A stretch of DNA of 8,112 bases from Bacteroidia bacterium (GTDB lineage Bacteria; Bacteroidota; Bacteroidia; Bacteroidales; Dysgonomonadaceae): contig BNXH01000070.1 of assembly GCA_025999435.1 (NCBI GenBank), positions 1 to 8,112 of the forward strand, written 5' to 3'. Both the position numbers and the translations under genes were made by a program. Positions 1 through 5,127 of this stretch are shown here, piece after piece (position 1 is the first letter of the stretch; the number at the start of each line of letters is the position of its first letter). Under the pieces are notes generated by a model. The model saw only the letters and a list, made by a program, of their open reading frames with translations, did not search any database and was not told where the DNA came from.

Positions 1-527
1 CGCACACGTTTGATGAACTTGCCCGGGACATATTCATAGGAAATGGAATCCCGGAATCTCATAAACCGGGCTAATGCCGGGTCAAAATCTTTGTCTGTGG
101 GAAATATTTCCTCCACGACTGTTTCAAGATCGAAGTATTCTTTACGTTTTGCTCCATTGTTCCCCCTCTCCTTGGGAATATATGCAGCCTTAGCCGGGCA
201 TAGAGGCGCTACAATTTCATCCTCAGGTTCAAAAGAGGTTTCCGGTTGTGGTTTATGTTTTTCTGATTTGTTGGCTACAAGCTTTGACAGGCCTTTATTA
301 ATCTGCTTCTGCTTGCCCAGATCAGCATTTTTCTCTAAAAGCGCTTCCTGCATGGTAGTAATGGTACCCATCAGTTCATCACGTTTGAGACCCGATATGG
401 CAAGTTCTGCACGAAGTTCCCCGATGGTTCTGCCCAAGTCATCAATACGTGCTAATAAGATCCGGTTGGTCTCATTGGCAATATCCAACTGTCGCTGTAA
501 AATCAATGTCAAATCAGAACCTTTCAT
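1..527 (-). CDS. tnpC: IS66 family transposase TnpC, N-terminal part (cut by window edge)
   Basis: This is the DDE transposase of the IS66 element; 175 residues are visible and the frame runs off the window with no stop. Residues about 5-90 are heptad-like and rich in Leu, Ile, Glu and Lys (LQRQLDIANETNRILLARI), which suits the N-terminal coiled-coil of IS66 transposases. A basic linker follows (PKERGNNGAKRKEY, about 118-131), then the segment ending SISYEYVPGKFIKRV (161-175), the conserved YEYVP.KF stretch ahead of the catalytic domain. Canonical IS66 transposases carry a CPxCG-type zinc-binding motif just before that stretch. Here residues 131-165 contain no cysteine, so the motif is missing. 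The chosen ATG at 525-527 opens the coiled-coil. It overlaps by ATGA the stop of an 8-codon ORF (524-550), which may couple translation. The start is 63 bp after the tnpB stop. Confidence 0.9.
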   Translation of the reverse strand, partial: MKGSDLTLILQRQLDIANETNRILLARIDDLGRTIGELRAELAISGLKRDELMGTITTMQEALLEKNADLGKQKQINKGLSKLVANKSEKHKPQPETSFEPEDEIVAPLCPAKAAYIPKERGNNGAKRKEYFDLETVVEEIFPTDKDFDPALARFMRFRDSISYEYVPGKFIKRV

Positions 528-566
528 GCCATTAAAGATATGAAAATCATTTGACTTGATCAAGAA

Positions 567-600
567 ATTAAATACTTATTTTGCTGGTTATTAAATACTT
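567..600. repeat. 11-bp direct repeat between tnpB and tnpC
   Basis: ATTAAATACTT occurs at 567-577 and again at 590-600, exactly, with 12 bp between. The second copy contains the tnpB stop codon (minus strand TAA at 591-593). It may reflect a small duplication in the tnpB-tnpC junction. No function can be assigned, and in such AT-rich DNA chance is possible. Confidence 0.5.
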
Positions 601-962
601 GCAATTCTTTGGGGCGTAATTTTAAAACGCTTCCTGAACCGGAGTTCATGAGCCGTGATCCCCCTCATTATGAAATAGAACGTGTACCAGTCAAGTTCAT
701 ATACGCCTTTTTCCGTACTATATCGGGGGAGATCAAAAGTCCCCCGCGCGAGCCGCTTATAATATAAGATAAAACCGTCCTCATCCCAGCGGAGCAACTT
801 TACGCGCTTGCAGTCACGGGAGAAGAACACAAAAATATCTCCCGAAACCAGTGACAGTGCCGGATGGGTGCAGACCAATCTGGATAAGCCATCAATGCTG
901 CGGTTCAAATTGACCGGCTCGGGAAAGAAAAAATAGCGGTTGTTTTCATTGAGTTCAAACAT
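591..962 (-). CDS. tnpB: IS66 family accessory protein TnpB (Orf2)
   Basis: TnpB is the small accessory protein that IS66 elements need for efficient transposition; its biochemical role is not settled. The 123 residues have family-typical length. The hallmark segments are in order: N-terminal RYFFFPEPVNLNRSIDGLSRLV (about residues 9-30, quoted in part as SIDGLSRLV), SGDIFVFFSRDCKRVKLLRW (about 40-59), the core DEDGFILYYKRLARGTF, then a Trp-containing C-terminal part. These correspond to the SIDGL, SGD.FVF, K.L.WD..GF.LYYKRLE.G.F pattern of the family. The ATG at 960-962 gives the expected start (MF..N...YFFF). It begins 11 bp after the tnpA-like stop, so the two genes are almost certainly co-transcribed. 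No Shine-Dalgarno sequence is evident. It appears intact. Confidence 0.95.
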   Translation of the reverse strand: MFELNENNRYFFFPEPVNLNRSIDGLSRLVCTHPALSLVSGDIFVFFSRDCKRVKLLRWDEDGFILYYKRLARGTFDLPRYSTEKGVYELDWYTFYFIMRGITAHELRFRKRFKITPQRIASI

Positions 963-973
963 AGCCGGATTGT

Positions 974-1717
974 TTATTTTCGTCTTTGGTCTTTGTCATA
1001 AGTATACAGGAATGTACACAACTCTATGACGGAGCATTCCTCGACATGGATAGCTTTTCCATCGGGGCAGGTTTTTGCATTGAGGCGTGCAGCCCTTTGT
1101 AATTGCCTGACACTGACTTTCATAAATTTCATCCATCGCAACATGTTATAATAGTCCGTTCCCATTTTTCCGCAATGTACCTTCAGCGAATAGCGCAGGT
1201 TGGAAGCTAATTCTTCACGGTAGGTGTCCAGTGTCTTTCCAAATCTGGCCTTTGCTTTATCTCTATCTGTGGAAATCGGAACGTAGGGACGACAGCAACC
1301 TTTGGGTATTTCGACTCCTTTGGCCTCACATATCCGTGCCCGGATTGTAGTAAAGTCCAGGTTATTCCCTGCCAACCAGTTACTCATGCCCCTGTAACTG
1401 ACTTTGTTCCTTTCGCAAAAATCTACAAATCTCAGATGAACATTCCCGTTCAATTCAATTTGCAGGAGGTCAAGACATTTTAAATATAGTTCATTTGAAT
1501 TCTTTTCCATTCCGGCAGAAACCCGTATCTCACTGCGTAATTTGATAAAGCTTCTCCCTGTGGTTCTAAGCCATAGATTGAAATTCTCATAATTTATTGA
1601 ATGTTCCTTACAGAATGCGGTCAGTGACTTGTTCGGTTCCTGAGTCAGTTCTTTTTTGAGTTCCTCCAAAAGTGAAGGATATTCTACTGGAATTGGGGTT
1701 GATTCTGTTGTTACCAT
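974..1717 (-). CDS. tnpA: IS66 accessory protein, TnpA-like, with three helix-turn-helix-like repeats
   Basis: This is the first gene of the IS66 element (247 aa) and probably the DNA-binding accessory protein. Ordinary IS66 TnpA is roughly 100 aa with one HTH of pattern FCRxHGIS..TFYRW. Here the same spacing appears three times: C36/Y43/W49, C101/Y108/W114 and C182/Y189/W195, each exactly C-x6-Y-x5-W. Examples are FCKEHSINYENFNLWL and FCERNKVSYRGMSNWL. Each unit is preceded by a charged helix (LLEELKKELTQ, LDLLQIELNG, LDTYREELASN) and followed by a segment ending in basic residues (KLRSEI, TIRARI, QLQRAA). The ATG at 1715-1717 was preferred to an in-frame GTG at 1754-1756, because the GTG would precede the likely transcription start set by the -7 box at 1742-1749. 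DNA binding and the link to TnpA are inferred from motif spacing. It could instead be a Bacteroidota-specific accessory protein. Confidence 0.8.
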   Translation of the reverse strand: MVTTESTPIPVEYPSLLEELKKELTQEPNKSLTAFCKEHSINYENFNLWLRTTGRSFIKLRSEIRVSAGMEKNSNELYLKCLDLLQIELNGNVHLRFVDFCERNKVSYRGMSNWLAGNNLDFTTIRARICEAKGVEIPKGCCRPYVPISTDRDKAKARFGKTLDTYREELASNLRYSLKVHCGKMGTDYYNMLRWMKFMKVSVRQLQRAARLNAKTCPDGKAIHVEECSVIELCTFLYTYDKDQRRK

Positions 1718-1741
1718 GACTTTGCTTTTTAATTGTTTATG

Positions 1742-1769
1742 CAAAGGTAGAAGCACTTATCCAAACAAA
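1742..1769 (-). promoter_or_regulatory. Candidate promoter of the IS66 genes (TTTG / TACCTTTG)
   Basis: On the minus strand TACCTTTG (1742-1749) matches the Bacteroidota -7 consensus TAnnTTTG exactly. TTTG copies lie at 1762-1765 and 1766-1769, the outer one 16 bp upstream, slightly short of the usual spacing. Transcription would begin near 1736, about 20 nt before the tnpA-like ATG. The whole signal is inside the IS, so the element would carry its own promoter. Confidence 0.55.
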
Positions 1770-1775
1770 CTATAT

Positions 1776-1795
1776 GCCATCGTGGAGACGCTTAC
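1776..1795 (-). repeat. IS66 terminal inverted repeat (tnpA-proximal end)
   Basis: Read inward on the minus strand the end is GTAAGCGTCTCCACGATGGC. IS66-family terminal repeats characteristically begin GTAA, commonly GTAAGCG, and the position just upstream of the first IS gene fits. The partner repeat lies outside the window, so the length of the repeat cannot be determined. Confidence 0.75.
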
Positions 1796-1803
1796 GCGAC
1801 AAT
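1796..1803. other. Predicted 8-bp target-site duplication (one copy) of the IS66 insertion
   Basis: IS66 elements duplicate 8 bp on insertion. The 8 bases abutting the inferred IS end are GCGACAAT. The second copy would be beyond the far end of the element, outside this window, so this is a prediction. Confidence 0.4.
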
Positions 1804-1817
1804 AACAGTAAACAATC

Positions 1818-1837
1818 TTTAAATTTTGAAATTTAAA
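1818..1837. repeat. Perfect AT-only dyad upstream of the DUF4294 gene
   Basis: TTTAAATTT-TG-AAATTTAAA is a perfect 9-bp inverted repeat with a 2-bp centre. It lies 33 bp upstream of the candidate -7 box of the DUF4294 gene and 22 bp from the IS end. There is no following T-tract and the stem is AT only, so it is unlikely to be a terminator. An operator or an upstream AT-rich element is possible. AT-rich composition raises the odds of chance. Confidence 0.45.
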
Positions 1838-1870
1838 CAGGCTCTAATACTCAGATTTCTGATTTTCTCG

Positions 1871-1878
1871 TATATTTG
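1871..1878 (+). promoter_or_regulatory. Candidate -7 promoter box of the DUF4294 gene (TATATTTG)
   Basis: TATATTTG matches TAnnTTTG and ends 21 bp before the chosen ATG, giving a leader of about 15 nt. No clear -33 TTTG is seen at the right distance. The box lies outside the IS, so the insertion would not have removed it, though sequences further upstream are separated from it. Confidence 0.45.
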
Positions 1879-1899
1879 ACGCAGGTATTGGAACAAAGA

Positions 1900-2520
1900 A
1901 TGAAGAAGATAATCATCGTATTTTTATTGTCTTTTATCGCTGTTACGGTGAATTGCCAAACAGAACGCAAGACGTACTGGGATATGGCTGTCATATCCGA
2001 AACGGGCGATACTATTGCTATGTTCAATTTAAATCCTGTTTATGTTTTTGCTCCGATGAAGTTCAAGGATGAGAAACAGCGGCAGGCTTATTCGAAACTC
2101 GTGCGTGATGTCAGGATAACTTATCCGTATGCCCGTAAAATAGCAGAAGCGGTCATTGAGACCTATGAATATATGCAGACTTTGCCCACAGATAAAGAGC
2201 GGCAAAAGTATCTGGAAGATGTTCAGAAGTTTATGACATCGGAGTATAAGCCTAAGTTGAAAAAGATGACTAAAGCTCAGGGTAAGATTTTAATAAAACT
2301 TGTAGACCGTGAATGTAACACATCTTCATATAACATTGTCAAAGCATTGTTAGGCAGCTTTAAAGCCGGAGTATATAATGCCTTTGCCGGATTGTTCGGT
2401 AATAGCCTCAAGGTAGAATATGAACCTGATGGCAGAGATGCCGAAATAGAAAACATTGTAGTGCAGATAAAACAAGGCACAATAGACTATTATTATACCC
2501 GTAATTATCATGGTTGGTAA
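1900..2520 (+). CDS. DUF4294 family exported protein
   Basis: This is a Bacteroidota-specific protein of unknown function. The 206 residues begin with a signal peptide (MKK, hydrophobic IIIVFLLSFIAVTV, then NCQ at 18-20), so export to the envelope is expected. The Cys at 19 raises the option of a lipoprotein, but the residues before it (TVN) are a poor lipobox. The mature part starts with a short beta-rich segment (ISETGDTIAMFNLNPVYVFAP, about 32-52, described in part). Helical segments follow: KLVRDVRITYPYAR (66-79) and the best-conserved stretch AQGKILIKLVDRECNTSSYN (126-145). Next comes GLFGNSLKVEYEP (about 164-176), and the protein ends with a Tyr-rich tail. The family assignment rests on these segments. 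The ATG at 1900 was chosen over an in-frame TTG at 1876, because the TTG lies inside the -7 box. The gene converges on the transporter gene with only 9 bp between stops. Confidence 0.85.
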   Translation: MKKIIIVFLLSFIAVTVNCQTERKTYWDMAVISETGDTIAMFNLNPVYVFAPMKFKDEKQRQAYSKLVRDVRITYPYARKIAEAVIETYEYMQTLPTDKERQKYLEDVQKFMTSEYKPKLKKMTKAQGKILIKLVDRECNTSSYNIVKALLGSFKAGVYNAFAGLFGNSLKVEYEPDGRDAEIENIVVQIKQGTIDYYYTRNYHGW

Positions 2521-2529
2521 AACAATACT

Positions 2530-3459
2530 TTAATTTGTGGTTTTCGCTTCCAAATCTTTTGTTTTTATATTAGTGGCAATAATAGCCAAAAGTATCAGAA
2601 TTACACCTATCCATTTAATCGCATCAACATTTTCTTTAAGAATTAAAGCAGACGATAGCGTTGCTACCGGAAGTTCGGCTGCGCTGAGAATAGCGCCGAT
2701 AGATACTCCTACCCGTGGTATTCCCATCGAAAAGAAAAATGGAGGAACAACTGTCCCGAACAGAGCCAGGCTTAATCCCCACAAATACAATCCGCCGAGG
2801 TAAGTTCCATTGAAAAAGAATAATGGCGGGAAAATGATGAAGGTCATAATACAAGAGCCTGTGATCATCAGGGCGCTTTTCTTTAGTACAGGCAGATCGT
2901 TACCTATACGTCCGCTGGTCATCAGGAATATAGCATAGCTTGCAGCTGCCAGCAGACCAAAAACAACGCCTTTCAGGTTAAGCTCTATCGTGCTGTTAAA
3001 GAGCCCTCCGGCCAGAAGTGTACCGGCTAAAACAATGCTTAGTAGCAAAAGCTGTTTGCGGGTAGGCTTTTTTTTGAATACAACGGCTTCGATAAGTACG
3101 CTTATCCAAAGATATTGCATCAATAAGATGATAGCGATCGATGCAGGCAAAAGTTTCACACATTGATAATAAAAGATACCTACAAGTCCGGTAAATGTTC
3201 CGGCAATGCATACTTTCCAACATTTAGTTTTATCAGCAGGTTCCTTTTTCTCCTTATCAATGCCTTTATCTTGTTTTTTTATCTTGGTAGATATCATATA
3301 AAGAGCCCAAAGTATAACCATTCCTGAGAAACTTTGAGTTCCGGTTATCTCACCTAATGTAAAACCTTGCTCGTAAGCAAATTTTACAATAGTAGATAAT
3401 AATCCGAAGCTGACTGCTCCTAAAAAGACCAGTAAACCGCCTTTTATCCTCTCATTCAT
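2530..3459 (-). CDS. EamA/DMT superfamily transporter
   Basis: This is an inner-membrane permease of the drug/metabolite transporter superfamily. The 309 residues and about ten hydrophobic segments have the usual size for two tandem EamA domains. Domain 1 covers about 7-127 and has an unusually long Lys/Glu/Asp-rich loop (about 59-80) after the second membrane segment. Domain 2 covers about 160-296 and carries the typical pattern MGIPRVGVSIGAILSAAELP (245-264), with the conserved Glu ahead of LPVA, then ALILKE and a final membrane helix (WIGVILILLAIIA). The short basic C-terminal tail suits a cytoplasmic end. The substrate cannot be read from the sequence; members export amino acids, nucleosides, sugars or drugs. 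The start ATG at 3457-3459 follows a purine-rich stretch (AAAAAGAGAAAA). A leader with a small ORF and potential hairpins precedes it, which suggests conditional expression. Confidence 0.9.
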   Translation of the reverse strand: MNERIKGGLLVFLGAVSFGLLSTIVKFAYEQGFTLGEITGTQSFSGMVILWALYMISTKIKKQDKGIDKEKKEPADKTKCWKVCIAGTFTGLVGIFYYQCVKLLPASIAIILLMQYLWISVLIEAVVFKKKPTRKQLLLLSIVLAGTLLAGGLFNSTIELNLKGVVFGLLAAASYAIFLMTSGRIGNDLPVLKKSALMITGSCIMTFIIFPPLFFFNGTYLGGLYLWGLSLALFGTVVPPFFFSMGIPRVGVSIGAILSAAELPVATLSSALILKENVDAIKWIGVILILLAIIATNIKTKDLEAKTTN

Positions 3460-3477
3460 TTTTCTCTTTTTATAGTT

Positions 3478-3549
3478 TTAGTATAAGTAATAGTTGACGC
3501 ATAAGCGCATAAAAAAAGGATACCCCTTTGTCCCGGATACCCCCTCCAT
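3478..3549 (-). CDS. Possible leader peptide (23 codons) upstream of the EamA transporter
   Basis: An ATG-initiated ORF of 23 codons ends with TAA 18 bp before the transporter ATG. Its C-terminal half reads YPFFMRLCVNYYLY, giving 5 or 6 aromatic residues among 14. That is reminiscent of attenuator leader peptides enriched in one amino-acid class. The two consecutive Phe codons are TTT TTT and form part of a T7 run that might instead be the tail of a terminator, so part of the bias could be a by-product. No convincing ribosome binding site precedes the ATG. It is a candidate only; it could be untranslated leader. Confidence 0.3.
   Translation of the reverse strand: MEGVSGTKGYPFFMRLCVNYYLY
3511..3543 (-). 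promoter_or_regulatory. Direct-repeat/T-tract element in the transporter leader (possible attenuator)
   Basis: On the minus strand GGGGTATCC occurs twice (3535-3543 and 3518-3526) with 8 bp between, and the second copy runs directly into TTTTTTT (3511-3517). GGTATCC is nearly self-complementary (GG...CC), so the two copies can pair in RNA as GG/CC and CC/GG around a UAU internal loop, giving a weak hairpin followed by a U7 tract. This resembles an inefficient or conditional intrinsic terminator. It sits between the inferred promoter and the transporter start. Alternatively it terminates the upstream barrel gene. Confidence 0.35.
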
Positions 3550-3562
3550 TTGTTAGCTCGTT

Positions 3563-3595
3563 CGTTTGTACAACTTATTTCAAATTATACAAACG
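3563..3595 (-). repeat. 11-bp inverted repeat / RNA hairpin in the transporter leader
   Basis: The arms CGTTTGTACAA (3563-3573) and TTATACAAACG (3585-3595) pair over 11 positions in the minus-strand RNA, with one U-G wobble and an 11-nt loop. The hairpin would begin about 12 nt downstream of the candidate -7 box, close to the 5' end of the transporter transcript. No U-tract follows it, so on its own it is not an intrinsic terminator. It could be a regulator site in DNA or a 5' stabilising or sensing hairpin in RNA. Confidence 0.55.
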
Positions 3596-3606
3596 TTTTG
3601 GTGATG

Positions 3607-3614
3607 CAAAGGTA
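3607..3614 (-). promoter_or_regulatory. Candidate -7 promoter box for the EamA transporter (TACCTTTG)
   Basis: TACCTTTG on the minus strand matches TAnnTTTG exactly and is identical, including the following C, to the box in front of the IS66 genes. It lies between the upstream barrel gene stop and the hairpin. No matching -33 TTTG is visible. If used, it gives a leader of about 140 nt, long for this group. Confidence 0.45.
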
Positions 3615-3637
3615 ATAATTTTATGGTAAATATCTTT

Positions 3638-4294
3638 CTATAAAGGTATTTTAAATATAACGTTGATCAGCAGACCCGCACTCTGGTTTGGTATCCAGCC
3701 TGTATAGCCCATTGGCTGATGTTTTCTTATTTTATCTCTGAAATTCAGTGTCGAATAGCCGATGGAACCGAGAAGAGACCAATCACTCAACTGGTATTCT
3801 ATGCCTGCACCTATATAATAATAGAAAATAGGTTCCGTAAAATTCACCTTATCAGATAAGCCTTTATACTCAAAACTACCTTTCATCAGACCGACAGAAA
3901 ATTCATTTTCGAGAAATAACGAGAACGTTTCGTCCAGATGATAGTGAAATTTAGGTACAGCCCCAATCTGAGGGCTAAACAGGGAATACTTCACCCTCGC
4001 TTCGCCGGGGTTCTTCGGCGGATTCCATTGATTATCGCCGGCATCAAAACTCCATCCAATACCGTCGTCGAAAAAATAATATCCATACTTAGTCCTTAGT
4101 TCTATGCTGAAAAAGTGATTCTGCCGCTGCATATATTCCAGACCAACAATTAAGCCAAATCCATTCACTTCATCGCTAAACCCGGCGCCATTATAAAACA
4201 AACCGGGTATAATAGAAAATTTAGACTGGGCTTTTATCATTTGTGGGATTACGAACAAAACCATCAGCACGAATATCAAAATATTCCTTTTCAT
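3638..4294 (-). CDS. Outer-membrane beta-barrel protein (porin-like), function unknown
   Basis: The 218-residue protein starts with a clear signal peptide (MKRN, hydrophobic ILIFVLMVLFVIP, cleavage probably after KA at 21-22, leaving Q23 at the mature N-terminus). The rest alternates aromatic and small residues in strands such as FSIELRTKYGYYFF, FHYHLDETFSLFLENEFSVG and YYYIGAGIEYQLSDWSLLGS. It ends in the strand-like LLINVIFKIPL. This is the pattern of small Bacteroidota outer-membrane barrels of the OMP_b-brl type, probably eight to ten strands. No ligand motif or enzymatic residue is seen. It lies downstream of a second barrel gene on the same strand with a terminator between, so the two are probably only partly co-transcribed. 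Its own promoter might be TATATTTT at 4312-4319, one base off consensus. Confidence 0.75.
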   Translation of the reverse strand: MKRNILIFVLMVLFVIPQMIKAQSKFSIIPGLFYNGAGFSDEVNGFGLIVGLEYMQRQNHFFSIELRTKYGYYFFDDGIGWSFDAGDNQWNPPKNPGEARVKYSLFSPQIGAVPKFHYHLDETFSLFLENEFSVGLMKGSFEYKGLSDKVNFTEPIFYYYIGAGIEYQLSDWSLLGSIGYSTLNFRDKIRKHQPMGYTGWIPNQSAGLLINVIFKIPL

Positions 4295-4310
4295 AATACA
4301 GATAATTGCT

Positions 4311-4351
4311 GAAAATATAGCCCGAATCCTAATATTACTCTGGTTCGGGCT
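4311..4351 (-). terminator. Intrinsic terminator between the two barrel genes
   Basis: On the minus strand AGCCCGAACC (4342-4351) pairs with GGATTCGGGCT (4319-4329), giving a stem of 10 bp with one bulged base and a 12-nt loop. It is followed by the U-rich ATATTTTC (4311-4318). It begins 17 bp after the stop of the upstream barrel gene. The tail is interrupted by As, so termination may be partial and allow read-through into the next barrel gene. The opposite strand has no T-tract. Confidence 0.7.
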
Positions 4352-4367
4352 AGTACATTCTGGTTAA

Positions 4368-4994
4368 TCAGAACCGATAACCAATACTTAATCTGAAAAT
4401 CATATTTTTTACATGCGATTGACTCTCAATACCTGTAAGTCCATACTGAAATCCTAGACAAGTATATATCTTATCATCGAACTGTATTCCAGCTCCAGCT
4501 CCAACACCTATAAGCAAGCGTTTATAACCATTTCCTTCTCCTCGGAATGTAGTTCCTTTATAGACCGTATTATCAACATCATAATATTTTACATTCCCAA
4601 ACAACCCATATTTTCCATACAAGCCCAGATCAATAATTAATTTTATATGCTTTTGACGATTTATTTCTGGCCTGAACGAGAGAGTTACGGGAACCTCTAT
4701 GTTATAGTTGTCCACCATACTTTTATTTTCAGCCTGTTTTTTATTCAAATTCTCATCGTATCCTACTTGATGAAATCCAAAACTTTGCAACCCAAATAAA
4801 ACTCCGGTTTGAAAATACATCTTCGGCGATAAAGGCATATCATAAGTAGCACCTATATGAAAACCGGCACGATAAGCAGGCAAATCCATCTCTGTAACAG
4901 TTCCATAGTCTATTCCACCTTTCACTCCCCATTGAGCAAAGCCCTGAACAGATATAAGTATAAACAATATAAGAATATATCTTGAAAATTTCAT
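4368..4994 (-). CDS. Outer-membrane beta-barrel protein, OMP_b-brl_2 type
   Basis: The 208-residue exported protein has a signal peptide MKFSRYILILFILISVQGFA with cleavage probably after Ala20, leaving QWGVKGGIDYG at the mature N-terminus. The opening W/G-V-K-G-G-x-D/N-x-x strand, repeated amphipathic strands (FHIGATYDMP, YFQTGVLFGLQS, IEVPVTLSFRP, LIIDLGLYGKYG, LLIGVGAGAGIQF, YTCLGFQYGLTGIE) and a C-terminal RLSIGYRF ending in Phe are characteristic of the PF13568-like porin family of Bacteroidota. The terminal Phe suits recognition by the BAM machinery. Its role and ligand are unknown. The ATG at 4992-4994 follows AAAGCT with no strong ribosome binding site. It is more AT-rich than the korAB genes. 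A promoter-like pair at 5128-5157 lies upstream, with a leader of about 125 nt. Confidence 0.85.
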   Translation of the reverse strand: MKFSRYILILFILISVQGFAQWGVKGGIDYGTVTEMDLPAYRAGFHIGATYDMPLSPKMYFQTGVLFGLQSFGFHQVGYDENLNKKQAENKSMVDNYNIEVPVTLSFRPEINRQKHIKLIIDLGLYGKYGLFGNVKYYDVDNTVYKGTTFRGEGNGYKRLLIGVGAGAGIQFDDKIYTCLGFQYGLTGIESQSHVKNMIFRLSIGYRF

Positions 4995-5015
4995 AGCTTT
5001 AATACTTTAGTTGGA

Positions 5016-5120
5016 TTAATCTTTTTTTACAATCTTCATTCCTTTCCAAACATCACCGAAGCGTGAGCAAACGTACACTTCACCTGCTTTTAATGTAGGA
5101 TATACCCCACCTGTACGCAA
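5016..5120 (-). other. Leader or short coding remnant upstream of the barrel gene (34-codon frame)
   Basis: Within an AT-rich gap lies a more GC-balanced block of about 100 bp. On the minus strand it has a 34-codon frame from TTG 5118-5120 to TAA 5016-5018, which includes the protein-like stretch LKAGEVYVCSRFGDVWKGM and ends KIVKKD. There is no ATG start and no ribosome binding site, and an in-frame stop lies two codons upstream of the TTG. It could be the 3' remnant of a lost gene. The same block has RNA pairing potential: CGTACA (5072-5077) with TGTACG (5112-5117), GTGGG with CCTAC inside that span, and TCAC (5053-5056) with GTGA (5063-5066). A structured 5' leader of the barrel mRNA is therefore equally possible. 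I do not recognise a known riboswitch. Confidence 0.35.
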
Positions 5121-5127
5121 TATTTAT

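Larger units (their letters stand above)
1..1795 (-). mobile_element. IS66-family insertion sequence, partial (one end plus tnpA-like, tnpB and 5' part of tnpC)
   Basis: Three consecutive minus-strand genes have the order of IS66-family elements: an accessory HTH gene, tnpB, then the large DDE transposase. The element end lies 78 bp upstream of the first ATG and starts GTAAGCG, matching the GTAA...TTAC termini known for this family. All three frames are open as far as visible, so the copy may be functional. The window edge cuts the element inside tnpC, so the distal terminal repeat and most of the catalytic domain are not seen. The neighbouring host gene (DUF4294) starts 105 bp beyond the IS end and reads away from it. 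The assignment to IS66 is firm. The exact boundary at 1795 is inferred from the terminal motif alone. Confidence 0.92.

Noticed and set aside
43..543. Plus-strand 166-codon open frame
   Set aside because: It lies antisense to the IS66 TnpC frame, which has clear family motifs; the plus-strand translation has no recognisable features.
1718..1756. GTG start adding 13 residues to the TnpA-like protein
   Set aside because: The extension overlaps the TACCTTTG -7 box, so it would not be in the transcript from that promoter; the ATG at 1717 is preferred.
1876..1899. TTG start adding 8 residues to the DUF4294 protein
   Set aside because: The TTG is part of the -7 box, and the added residues would put a charged stretch before the signal peptide.
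3511..3543. CRISPR-like or tandem repeat reading of the GGGGTATCC pair
   Set aside because: There are only two 9-bp copies with an 8-bp gap; this is too short and too few for an array.
3460..3614. Known riboswitch in the transporter leader (guanidine, TPP, SAM, cobalamin)
   Set aside because: None of the conserved core sequences of these classes could be found by eye; only generic hairpin potential is present.
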